Assembly (NCBI GenBank): GCA_943912335.1
Contig: CALTUD010000016.1
Coordinates: forward strand, 1 to 64,000
Reading direction: 5' to 3'
Source of the DNA: an uncultured Acetobacteraceae bacterium
GTDB lineage: Bacteria > Pseudomonadota > Alphaproteobacteria > Acetobacterales > Acetobacteraceae
Length of the DNA stretch: 64,000 bases
A program made the translations under genes and the position numbers. Below, one piece after another: positions 34,601 through 41,076 of this stretch. Every line of letters begins with the position of its first letter. The stretch's first letter is position 1. Below the pieces are notes generated by a model. The model had not been told where the DNA came from. It saw nothing but the letters and a program-made list of their open reading frames with translations, and did no database searches.

Positions 34601-35128
34601 GCCTTGCTGGCGGTCTACATCACGCTCGGCATTCTCTATGAAAGCTACGTCCATCCGCTGACCATCCTGTCCACCCTGCCCTCGGCCGGCGTGGGCGCGC
34701 TTCTGGCGCTGGAACTGTTCGGCGAGGAGTTCACGCTGATCGCGATGATCGGCATCGTCCTGCTGATCGGCATCGTGAAGAAGAACGCGATCCTGCTGGT
34801 GGATTTCGCGCTGGTGCAGGAGCGGGATCACGGCATGTCGCCGCGGGATTCGATCCTCGAGGCCTGCCGGATGCGGTTCCGGCCGATCATGATGACGTCG
34901 TTCGCAGCCGCTCTGGGCGCGCTGCCGCTGGTGCTCGGCAACGGCTATGGCAACGAGTTGCGGCGGCCTCTGGGCCTGTCCGTGATCGGCGGCCTGCTCG
35001 TGAGCCAGGCGCTGACCCTCTACACCACCCCGGTCGTGTATCTGTATCTCGACCGGATGCGGCACTGGTGGAACCGTCGCGGATGGCGCCGTTCCCGCCG
35101 CTTGCAACAGGACCCAGCCGCAGGATGA
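31682..35128 (+). CDS. mdtC: RND multidrug efflux permease (MdtC-like) with Ser/Gly/Ala insert
   Basis: Permease of 1148 residues, about 110-120 longer than usual MdtC. The core is complete: NVSRPFILRPVATTLLAVAL at the start, GFVVDDAIVVLENI in helix 4 and LLIGIVKKNAILLVDFAL in helix 10. The extra length is a low-complexity Ser/Gly/Ala/Asn block of about 96 residues (roughly 791-886, nt 34052-34339) in the second periplasmic loop, just before MVPLINL. The GTG start overlaps the mdtB stop (GTGA), so expression is coupled. Confidence 0.94.
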   Translation: MNVSRPFILRPVATTLLAVALALSGAFAYTKLPVAPLPNVAFPVIQVQATQPGGSPDEVAATVATPLERHLGTIAGVTEMTSESNQNTTRITIQFSLSTNVDDAAQEVEAAIQAARADLPTSLRSNPTFRKFNPAGQPIMILALTSKTKTAPQLYDIATNDLQQQLSKIKGVGNFQLGGSALPAVRVELDPLPMFQQGLGFEDVRAALASANANTPKGFIDIGPTRYQLDTNDQARKADDYRDLVVGYRNGAPIRLAQVASVTDGVEDIRNAGYFNGEASVVSIVFPQADANIIKTIDAIKQQLPILEAALPADVKLHVGLDRSTTIRAAVKDTQFTLIIAIVLVVLVVLVFLRTLRSTLIPAVAVPVSIISTFGAMYLLGFALDNLSLMALTIATGFVVDDAIVVLENIARHMEDGMGRLEASLLGASEVGFTVMSITVSLIAVFLPILLLPGIAGKFFFEFAMTLIVTISVSLLLALTVTPMMCALILRVQPRVNAEQTERDAAAARAKSGAWTRGLAFAGAAIERGLDGMQNSYERSLGWAMRHRRIMLLTLPLTIVLTGVLFAKIPKGFFPTEDNGLLIAHIEGEQTISFQNMRDKLIHVQKEITADPDVLSVVGFTGGRSSNQAQIFIQLKDKSVRHDSNDQTIARLRKRMQDMVGARFFAFSAGDVRAGARESNAAYQFSLQSDDAPLLYKWTPLIEAALKKRSELVDVDSDVSQGGSAITVDIDRDTAARYRITPQLISNTLYDAFGQRSASVIMNTLNQYHVVMEVAQRYQQTPDIMQQMYVSASAGTATGSASSNLIRVNSASSNSAAGSNGGSSGAGAVGNGVTSVSTSGTGGVSASGASGGTDTQSAAKQSQQNAASNSLAGGKGASSGSAVSSSRETMVPLINLSKLTPDTTPLQVSHDGGFVAATLSFNTPPGGSLSAAETAIQDTMLRLHVPSNIHGSFAGNAKELDEANNSYPLVLLGALLAVYITLGILYESYVHPLTILSTLPSAGVGALLALELFGEEFTLIAMIGIVLLIGIVKKNAILLVDFALVQERDHGMSPRDSILEACRMRFRPIMMTSFAAALGALPLVLGNGYGNELRRPLGLSVIGGLLVSQALTLYTTPVVYLYLDRMRHWWNRRGWRRSRRLQQDPAAG

Positions 35129-36696
35129 GCATGTTCCGCCGCCTTGTTCCGCAGAACCATCGCCCGCGCCGGCTGTCCGCCCTTCTGCTGGCGGGCCTGT
35201 GCGCCGGCTGCATGGTCGGGCCGGACTACCACAAGCCCGACGCGATCCTGTCGGCGCGGTTCAAGGAGATGCCGCCGCCGCCCGGCTGGGCGTTCGCCGA
35301 TCCGCATTATGCCGAACTGCCGAAAGGCCGCTGGTGGGAGGTCTATAACGACCCGCAGCTAAGCCGGCTCGAAGAGCGGGTGAACATCTCCAACCAGACC
35401 ATCAAGGCGGACGAGGCCGCGTTCCGTCAGGCGCGGGCCATCGTGGACGAGGCGAGAAGCGCGTTGTTTCCCACCGCCTCGCTGACTCCCGGCATCACGC
35501 GCAGCGGCGCCGGGCAGAACAGCAGCACGCTGACGTCCAGCATTCCGACCACCGGGGCGCTGCCGTTGGATATCACCTCCAGCGGCGCGCACGAGACCGC
35601 CTTCACCCGCTACCAGCTGTCCGGCACGCTGGACTGGGAACCGGACATCTGGGGCAAGGTCCGCCGCCAGGTGGAGTCCAACGTGGCGAACGCGCAGGCG
35701 AGCCAGGCCACGCTCGATGCCGCGCGGCTGTCGGAGCAGACCAGCCTCGCCACGTACTATTTCGAGATGCGGTATCAGGACAGCCTGATCACGCTGCTGA
35801 ACCAGTTCGTCAGCTATTACGAGCAGAACGCCGCCATCAACCGCAACCAGGTCGCAGCCGGCACCGCCGACCCGTCCGATCTGCTGCAGGCGGAAACGCA
35901 GGTGGCCAGCACGAAGGCGCAGGCCGTGGCGGCCGGGGTCGCGCGTGCGCAGTACGAGCACGCCATCGCCGTGCTGATCGGCGTGCCGCCCGCCGATCTG
36001 AGCATCGCGCCGAGCGCGCTGCCGACCGTTATTCCGGCGATCCCGGTGACGATCCCGTCCCTGCTGCTGCAACGGCGGCCGGACATAGCGGAAGCGGAGC
36101 GGATCATGGAGCAGCAGAACGCGCTGATCGGGGTTGCGATCGCGGCGTATTTCCCGACCATCTCCTTGTCCGCGACCGCCAGCTATGCCGGCAACCCGAT
36201 CGGCTCCCTGTTCAAGCTCGCCAACCGGAGCTGGAGCATCGCCGCCAGCGCCGCGGAGGCGCTGTTCCAGGGCGGTCTGCGCTCCGCCGACGTGCGTGCG
36301 GCCAGGGCCGCGTTCGACCAGGCGGTGGCGAATTACCGCCAGACCGTCCTGACGGCGATGCAGGGGGTGGAGGACCAGCTGTCCAACCTGCGCATCCTGT
36401 CGCAGCAGGCCGATGCCCAGGCGCGCGCGGTGGATCTGGCCAATCAGGCCGTGGTGGTGTCGCTGAACCAGTATCGTGCCGGCACCGCGATCTACACCAC
36501 GGTGATCACCAACCAGGAAACCGCGCTCAGCAACGCGCAGACGGCGCTGGGCGTGCAGGAGAACCGCATGGTGGACAGCGTGCAGCTGATCACCGCGCTC
36601 GGCGGCGGCTGGACCACCGGCGATCTGATCTCGAAGGACGCATTGCAGAGCGACAATCCGCTGCTGCCCTCCTTCGTCAGCCCCGACCGGAACTGA
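35125..36696 (+). CDS. Outer membrane factor lipoprotein (NodT/OprM type)
   Basis: TolC-like channel of about 523 residues for the RND pump encoded just upstream. A lipoprotein signal with lipobox AGC (Cys29) is followed by the family start MVGPDYHKPD, paired helical-hairpin repeats (ANAQASQATLDAARLSEQTSL; RAGTAIYTTVITNQETALSN, quoted in parts) and LLLQRRPDIAEAERIM. The ATG at 35125 overlaps the mdtC stop. The stop overlaps the DUF3147 start, so five genes from mdtA form one tightly packed transcript. Confidence 0.92.
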   Translation: MSMFRRLVPQNHRPRRLSALLLAGLCAGCMVGPDYHKPDAILSARFKEMPPPPGWAFADPHYAELPKGRWWEVYNDPQLSRLEERVNISNQTIKADEAAFRQARAIVDEARSALFPTASLTPGITRSGAGQNSSTLTSSIPTTGALPLDITSSGAHETAFTRYQLSGTLDWEPDIWGKVRRQVESNVANAQASQATLDAARLSEQTSLATYYFEMRYQDSLITLLNQFVSYYEQNAAINRNQVAAGTADPSDLLQAETQVASTKAQAVAAGVARAQYEHAIAVLIGVPPADLSIAPSALPTVIPAIPVTIPSLLLQRRPDIAEAERIMEQQNALIGVAIAAYFPTISLSATASYAGNPIGSLFKLANRSWSIAASAAEALFQGGLRSADVRAARAAFDQAVANYRQTVLTAMQGVEDQLSNLRILSQQADAQARAVDLANQAVVVSLNQYRAGTAIYTTVITNQETALSNAQTALGVQENRMVDSVQLITALGGGWTTGDLISKDALQSDNPLLPSFVSPDRN

Positions 36697-37043
36697 TGCT
36701 GTTCGCGGTCAAGGTGGCGATCTCGGCGCTGCTGATCGCGATCGTGTCGACCGTGGCCCGGAAGCAGCCGGCCCTGGGCGCGCTGATCGCGTCGCTGCCT
36801 CTGGTGTCCGTGCTGGGCATGATCTGGCTGTGGCTCGAGACACGCGACCCCGTACGCATGGAACAGCACGTGACGGCGACGTTCTGGTACGTGGTGCCAT
36901 CCTTGCCGATGTTTCTGCTGATCCCGGCGTTGATGCGGGCCGGGCTGTCGTTCTGGTGGTCGTTGCTGGCGGGATGCGTACTGACGGCGGGGCTCTACCT
37001 GTCGACCGTGGCGATCGCGTCCCGCTTCGGGGTGAAGCTGTAG
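36696..37043 (+). CDS. DUF3147 family small membrane protein
   Basis: Protein of 115 residues with four predicted helices. The pattern VAISALLIAIVSTVARKQP, ALIASLPLVSVLGMIWLW and WYVVPSLPMFLLIPALM fits DUF3147, a family of unknown function. The start overlaps the outer membrane factor stop (TGATG). A strong hairpin follows 19 bp after its stop. Its presence at the end of the pump operon suggests joint expression, but no role in efflux is known. Confidence 0.82.
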   Translation: MLFAVKVAISALLIAIVSTVARKQPALGALIASLPLVSVLGMIWLWLETRDPVRMEQHVTATFWYVVPSLPMFLLIPALMRAGLSFWWSLLAGCVLTAGLYLSTVAIASRFGVKL

Positions 37044-37062
37044 CAGCCGGCGCACACGAAAA

Positions 37063-37086
37063 CCCCGGCGCCTTTCGGCGCCGGGG
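37063..37086. terminator. Bidirectional terminator between DUF3147 and DUF1328
   Basis: Perfect 10-bp GC stem CCCCGGCGCC-TTTC-GGCGCCGGGG. On the minus strand it is followed by TTTT, so it should end the DUF1328 transcript. It also stands directly after the mdt operon on the plus strand. Confidence 0.8.
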
Positions 37087-37117
37087 CTCGTGTCGGTTCA
37101 AACCGTCGCCGGGCGGA

Positions 37118-37291
37118 TCAGAAGATCGCCTTGCCCGCCATCAGGCCCAGGATCAGGAAGATCAGGAAGATGACGATGGCGATGAAGAACAGGATCTTGG
37201 CGATGCCTGCGGTCGCTGCGGACAGGCCGCCGAAGCCGAAGATGCCGGCGATGATGGAGATCACCAGGAACAGAAGAGCGAGCTTGAGCAT
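37118..37291 (-). CDS. DUF1328 (YtjA-like) small membrane protein
   Basis: Protein of 57 residues with two helices. The DUF1328 pattern is clear: MLKLALLFLVISIIAGIFGF, then GLSAATAGIAKILFFI and a final hydrophobic helix ending GKAIF. The ATG has GAGG about nine bases upstream. Members are widespread, short, often stress-induced inner-membrane proteins of unknown role. It follows the CsbD-like gene on the same strand with a 43-bp gap and ends before a strong terminator. Confidence 0.88.
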   Translation of the reverse strand: MLKLALLFLVISIIAGIFGFGGLSAATAGIAKILFFIAIVIFLIFLILGLMAGKAIF

Positions 37292-37334
37292 GGGACGATC
37301 CTCGTTTCAGATTATGGGTAGCTAAGCGGCCGGA

Positions 37335-37586
37335 TCAGCGGCGCGCGAACAGGGCGCCGAGCAGGAAGCCGAGACCGACGGCGACGCCGACGGCGATCAG
37401 CGGCTGGTCGGCGGTCAGGTCGCGCACGGTGTCCAGCGTGTCGCCGTAATAGCTCTGCGCCTGACCCGCGAACTGACGCGCCTTACCCTTGGCCTGCATG
37501 GCGCTGTCGCCGAGCGCGCCGCCCATGCCGTCCTGAAGCTTGCCGACGACCTCTTCCGCAACGCCTTCGATCTTGTTCTCGTCCAT
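37335..37586 (-). CDS. CsbD-like protein with C-terminal membrane helix (second copy)
   Basis: Protein of 83 residues: CsbD-type N-terminus (MDENKIEGVAEEVVGKLQDG and MQAKGKARQFAGQAQ) and a glycine-rich C-terminal helix (AVGVAVGLGFLLGALF). AAGGAG lies eight to nine bases before the ATG at 37586. Same two-part plan as the protein at 24733-25014. It probably responds to envelope or osmotic stress like other CsbD proteins, which is inference. Likely co-transcribed with DUF1328. Confidence 0.83.
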   Translation of the reverse strand: MDENKIEGVAEEVVGKLQDGMGGALGDSAMQAKGKARQFAGQAQSYYGDTLDTVRDLTADQPLIAVGVAVGLGFLLGALFARR

Positions 37587-37819
37587 TCGCGCGATCTCCT
37601 TCTCGATGCTCCCGGAAGGCGGGAGTGGTGTGTTGTCGTCGCCCCAACGCAACGGAGCGGCGAAAAGATGCGCGGCGTTCGATACGCGGCACGCACAGGG
37701 CTGCGACGCGCGGTTTCGTTACGACCCCGCGCAACCGGGCGGGCCCATCGCTGTTTCCGCGGCACCCGATCCCGACCCGGCCCTGCCCGGCCGGGTTTCT
37801 TCTTGTCCGGAACCGCTCC

Positions 37820-38899
37820 ATGAAGCTCTTCAACTGTCAGAACTGCGGCAATCTGCTCTACTTCGAGAACCGCTCCTGCGAACAATGCGGCACGACGCTC
37901 GGCTATCTGCCGCATGAGGAGCTTCTGTCGGCTCTGGTGCAGAACGGCGACGTGACCACCGCCGCCGGTTCGGCCGAACCGGACAAGCCGATGCGCCTGT
38001 GCGCCAACGCGGAACGGGATGCCTGCAACTGGCTGGTGGCGGCGGATTCGCCGGAAACGCTGTGCGCCTGCTGCCGCCACAACCGCACCATTCCGCCGCT
38101 GGACGACGAGGTCGCCGCCGCACGCTGGCGCAAGCTCGAGCTCGCCAAGCACCGGATGTTCTATTCGCTGCTCCGCCTGGGCATCCCCCTGCCCAACCGC
38201 GTGGACGATCCGAACGAGGGCCTGTGCTTCGACATTCTCGACCCGATCCCGGGCGAGCCGAAGGTGCTGACAGGGCATCAGGACGGCGTGATCACCATCA
38301 ATCTGGACGAGGCCGACGACGCGCATCGCGAGGAGATGCGCAACCAGATGCACGAAACCTACCGCACGCTGCTGGGGCATTTCCGGCACGAGGTGGGGCA
38401 TTGGGTGTGGGACCGCCTGGTGCGCGACCAGAACCGCCTCGATGCATTCCGGGCCCTGTTCGGCGACGAGCGCGCCGACTACGCCGAGGCGCTGCAGAAG
38501 CACTACCGGGACGGTCCGGCGCCGGACTGGCAGGAGCGCACCATCTCCACCTACGCGACCTCGCACCCGTGGGAGGATTTCGCGGAAACCTGGGCGCACT
38601 ACCTGCACATTATGGACACGCTCGAGACGGCCAACGCGTTCGGCATGGGCGTGAAGCCGAAAGTGCCGCATCCGGACGATCTGGAGGTGAAGGTCGCGAT
38701 CGATCCCTACAAGACGGCGCATATGGACGAGATCCTCGGCCAGTGGATGCCGCTGGTCTACGCGATGAACAGCCTGAACCGCTCCATGGGGCTGTCGGAC
38801 CTGTATCCGTTCATCATCTCGGAGCCGGTGCGCGAGAAGCTGGGCTTCATCCATGCCATGCTGCAGGACCAGCCGCCGGTGGCGCCGACCTCGCCCTGA
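37820..38899 (+). CDS. Zinc-ribbon and putative zinc metallopeptidase
   Basis: Protein of 359 residues. Residues 1-30 form a zinc ribbon (CQNCG...CEQCG), and a second Cys cluster follows (C..CR around LCACCRHN). A gluzincin-like motif HEVGH (H190, E191, H194) follows, with a downstream acidic ligand candidate in DFAETWAHYLH. This matches the family annotated as putative zinc-binding peptidase (zinc-ribbon_6 with Peptidase_Mx). The protein is predicted to be cytoplasmic. The ATG at 37820 puts the first CxxC at the start. A terminator-like hairpin follows the gene. Confidence 0.85.
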   Translation: MKLFNCQNCGNLLYFENRSCEQCGTTLGYLPHEELLSALVQNGDVTTAAGSAEPDKPMRLCANAERDACNWLVAADSPETLCACCRHNRTIPPLDDEVAAARWRKLELAKHRMFYSLLRLGIPLPNRVDDPNEGLCFDILDPIPGEPKVLTGHQDGVITINLDEADDAHREEMRNQMHETYRTLLGHFRHEVGHWVWDRLVRDQNRLDAFRALFGDERADYAEALQKHYRDGPAPDWQERTISTYATSHPWEDFAETWAHYLHIMDTLETANAFGMGVKPKVPHPDDLEVKVAIDPYKTAHMDEILGQWMPLVYAMNSLNRSMGLSDLYPFIISEPVREKLGFIHAMLQDQPPVAPTSP

Positions 38900-38905
38900 T
38901 CATGG

Positions 38906-38938
38906 CCGGGCGGCGGTCAGGCTGCCGCCCGGATTTCC
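38906..38938 (+). terminator. Terminator after the metallopeptidase gene
   Basis: Perfect 9-bp stem CCGGGCGGC / GCCGCCCGG with a 9-nt loop, followed by ATTTCCTT. It lies 6 bp after the stop codon. Confidence 0.7.
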
Positions 38939-39014
38939 TTCGGACGCGCGATCCGCGCGCTTGACCGCATGTCAGGCCCGTCCGTCAATCGCCGCGTCCA
39001 GCGCGAGGCCGCCG

Positions 39015-39917
39015 ATGTCCTGGTTCACCGTCGCCATTCCCACACGCGACAGCGCCGGCTGGATCGGCGCGCTGCTCGACCTCTACGCCGCGCATGCGAT
39101 CCGGCCGGTGATCCTGCTGGACGGCCGCACGCGGGACGACACCGCCGCCATCGCGACGGCTCATGGTTGCAGGATCGTCGCCGTCGAGGATTTCCGTTTC
39201 ACCGAAGGTGTGGTCAGTCTGACGCGCCAGTGCGTGTCCACGCCCTGGGCCTTGTTCATGCATGACGACGAGGCACCGTCCGCCGCCCTGTTCGACTGGC
39301 TGGCGGGGCCAGAACCGCGCACGACCGCATCGTCGATCGCTTTGTCGCGACGCTGGGCCCGGTACGAACCCGGCGAGCCGCTCCGGTTCGGCCGCAGCGA
39401 CCATTGGCAGGACCGGACGGGCCGGCACGGGTTCGACCACATGTGGCGTTTGTTCCGGCCGGACCGCGTCCGTTTCACCGCCGCCATGCATTCGGACGGT
39501 TTCTTCATCGGGCACTGGGCGAGGCTGCCGCCGGAGCTGTTCTTCGTGCATTTCGAATGGGTGCTGCGCACGCCGGAACAGCGCGTGATGAAGCTGCGCG
39601 GCTACGACCGGCATCGCTACGGCTACGGACGCTTCTTCGAGTCGATGTATCTGCCGGAGCGCACCCCGGTGGAGATGCGCTACGCGACGCTGGACGAGCC
39701 GGCGATGGAGCCTCTGGCGGAACGCTTTCATGCCGCGCGGGACGAGACGGTGCGCATCACGCCGCGCGCACCGCTCGACCATTACGCGTTCTGGCGCCAC
39801 CGCATCCTGTCCGCCTTGTTTCCGCCCAGACCCGGCGTGGAGCCGAAGGACCGGCGCGGTCTTGCGCCGCTGGCGGAGAACGAGGTTCCGCTCGATCCGG
39901 TCAGCGAATCGCGCTGA
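39015..39917 (+). CDS. GT2-like glycosyltransferase
   Basis: Protein of 300 residues. The start MSWFTVAIPTRDSAGWIGAL and the metal-binding FMHDDEAPS (D84, D85) fit a GT-A fold glycosyltransferase of family 2, which moves a sugar from a nucleotide donor. No membrane helix is evident. Acceptor and sugar are unknown, and no polysaccharide cluster surrounds it. The ATG at 39015 has GAGG just upstream. Its 3' end overlaps the end of the lactonase gene on the other strand by 17 bp. Confidence 0.72.
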   Translation: MSWFTVAIPTRDSAGWIGALLDLYAAHAIRPVILLDGRTRDDTAAIATAHGCRIVAVEDFRFTEGVVSLTRQCVSTPWALFMHDDEAPSAALFDWLAGPEPRTTASSIALSRRWARYEPGEPLRFGRSDHWQDRTGRHGFDHMWRLFRPDRVRFTAAMHSDGFFIGHWARLPPELFFVHFEWVLRTPEQRVMKLRGYDRHRYGYGRFFESMYLPERTPVEMRYATLDEPAMEPLAERFHAARDETVRITPRAPLDHYAFWRHRILSALFPPRPGVEPKDRRGLAPLAENEVPLDPVSESR

Positions 39918-41076
39918 TCGCGATCGGACGAGGGAGCGGAAGCGGCGCGATCCGCGCCGGTTCGAGTGCGCCCGTGTTGCGGTCGATCGGCAGTTCGTCG
40001 ACACGGTCGGACGCCTCGTCCGTGACGAGCAGTCGGGCGCCGATCATGTCTGAGACGAGGGCGCCGGGTGCGCCGCCTCCGGTCGGGTAGCGGCCGATCA
40101 GGCTGGCGCGTCCGTCGGCATCGAGATGCAGGGCGGCGATCCGGGCGCCGGTCGTGGCGAGATACAGCGTGCGCCCGTCCGGGGTGATGACCGGCGCGAC
40201 ATCGAGGATCGCGTCGGACCGGTTCGGCTCGGCGAGCGACACCGTCTGCGCCAAAGCGAGACGGCCACCGGCGTTGTCGAGCACGAACAGCGTCGGCGCG
40301 GTGGCGGACACGGCATAGGCGTGGCGTCCGTTGGGGGCGAACAGCAGGTGACGCGGGCTGCTTCCGTGCGGGAAGATGAGATCGGCATCGGCCTGGCGCG
40401 TCAGCGACACGGCGATGTGGTCGTAGCGGAAGGCGCGCAGGGTGTCGCTGCCATGCATGGCGACGAAAACGGCTTTGCCGTCCGGGGCGAAAATCGCCTC
40501 CCCCGCGTGCCCGCCCGCCGGGGCCGCCTTGTCGTCCGGATAGGGAACGAATTGTCGTCGCCGACCGAGGCGGCCATCGGCCTGGAGGGCGAAGAGTGCG
40601 AGACCGGACTGGTCCCGCTCGCCCGCAGCGTTCGAGACCAGCAGAGCCTGGCCGTCGGGCGACATCTGGAGAGAGATCGAGCCGGACGTTCTGACCGGCA
40701 AATGGTTCAGAATGGTGGCGGCATCGCTGCCGAGACCGAGCGACGCGATCCGGGCGATGCCGCCAGAGGCGGCCGGTTCCGAGATGTAGAGAAAGCGCCC
40801 GTCCGGCGCGGGAACGACGTGATCGATCGCCGTGTCCCGCAAGACGGAATGGGCCTCCAAGGTGCCGTCACGGGCCATGTCCAGCACGGAAAGTCCGCCG
40901 GGGGCGGCGCTGCCGACGGCAAAACGCTGCGGCGCCAGGAAAGGCGGCGTCGCCTCCACCTCCGTGGCGAAAGCGCGCGGCGTCGATGCCGCGAGCAACG
41001 ACGCCGCCAGAACGAGACCGGGGCGAACGGCGCGGCGTGCGATCGCCTGCACGCCGGACCGAACGCCCCGGCGCAT
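39901..41076 (-). CDS. Secreted lactonase-family beta-propeller protein (probable gluconolactonase)
   Basis: Protein of 391 residues. Residues 1-37 form a signal peptide (LVLAASLLAAS, cleavage near AFA). The rest shows the repeated strands of a seven-bladed lactonase/YncE-type propeller (VPAPDGRFLYISE, IFAPDGKAVFVAM, LFAPNGRHAYAVS, VITPDGRTLYLAT). The ATG overlaps the stop of the glucose dehydrogenase gene (ATGA). As that enzyme makes glucono-delta-lactone in the periplasm, the likely task here is opening that lactone to gluconate. This is an inference from position and family. Confidence 0.8.
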   Translation of the reverse strand: MRRGVRSGVQAIARRAVRPGLVLAASLLAASTPRAFATEVEATPPFLAPQRFAVGSAAPGGLSVLDMARDGTLEAHSVLRDTAIDHVVPAPDGRFLYISEPAASGGIARIASLGLGSDAATILNHLPVRTSGSISLQMSPDGQALLVSNAAGERDQSGLALFALQADGRLGRRRQFVPYPDDKAAPAGGHAGEAIFAPDGKAVFVAMHGSDTLRAFRYDHIAVSLTRQADADLIFPHGSSPRHLLFAPNGRHAYAVSATAPTLFVLDNAGGRLALAQTVSLAEPNRSDAILDVAPVITPDGRTLYLATTGARIAALHLDADGRASLIGRYPTGGGAPGALVSDMIGARLLVTDEASDRVDELPIDRNTGALEPARIAPLPLPRPIAISAIR

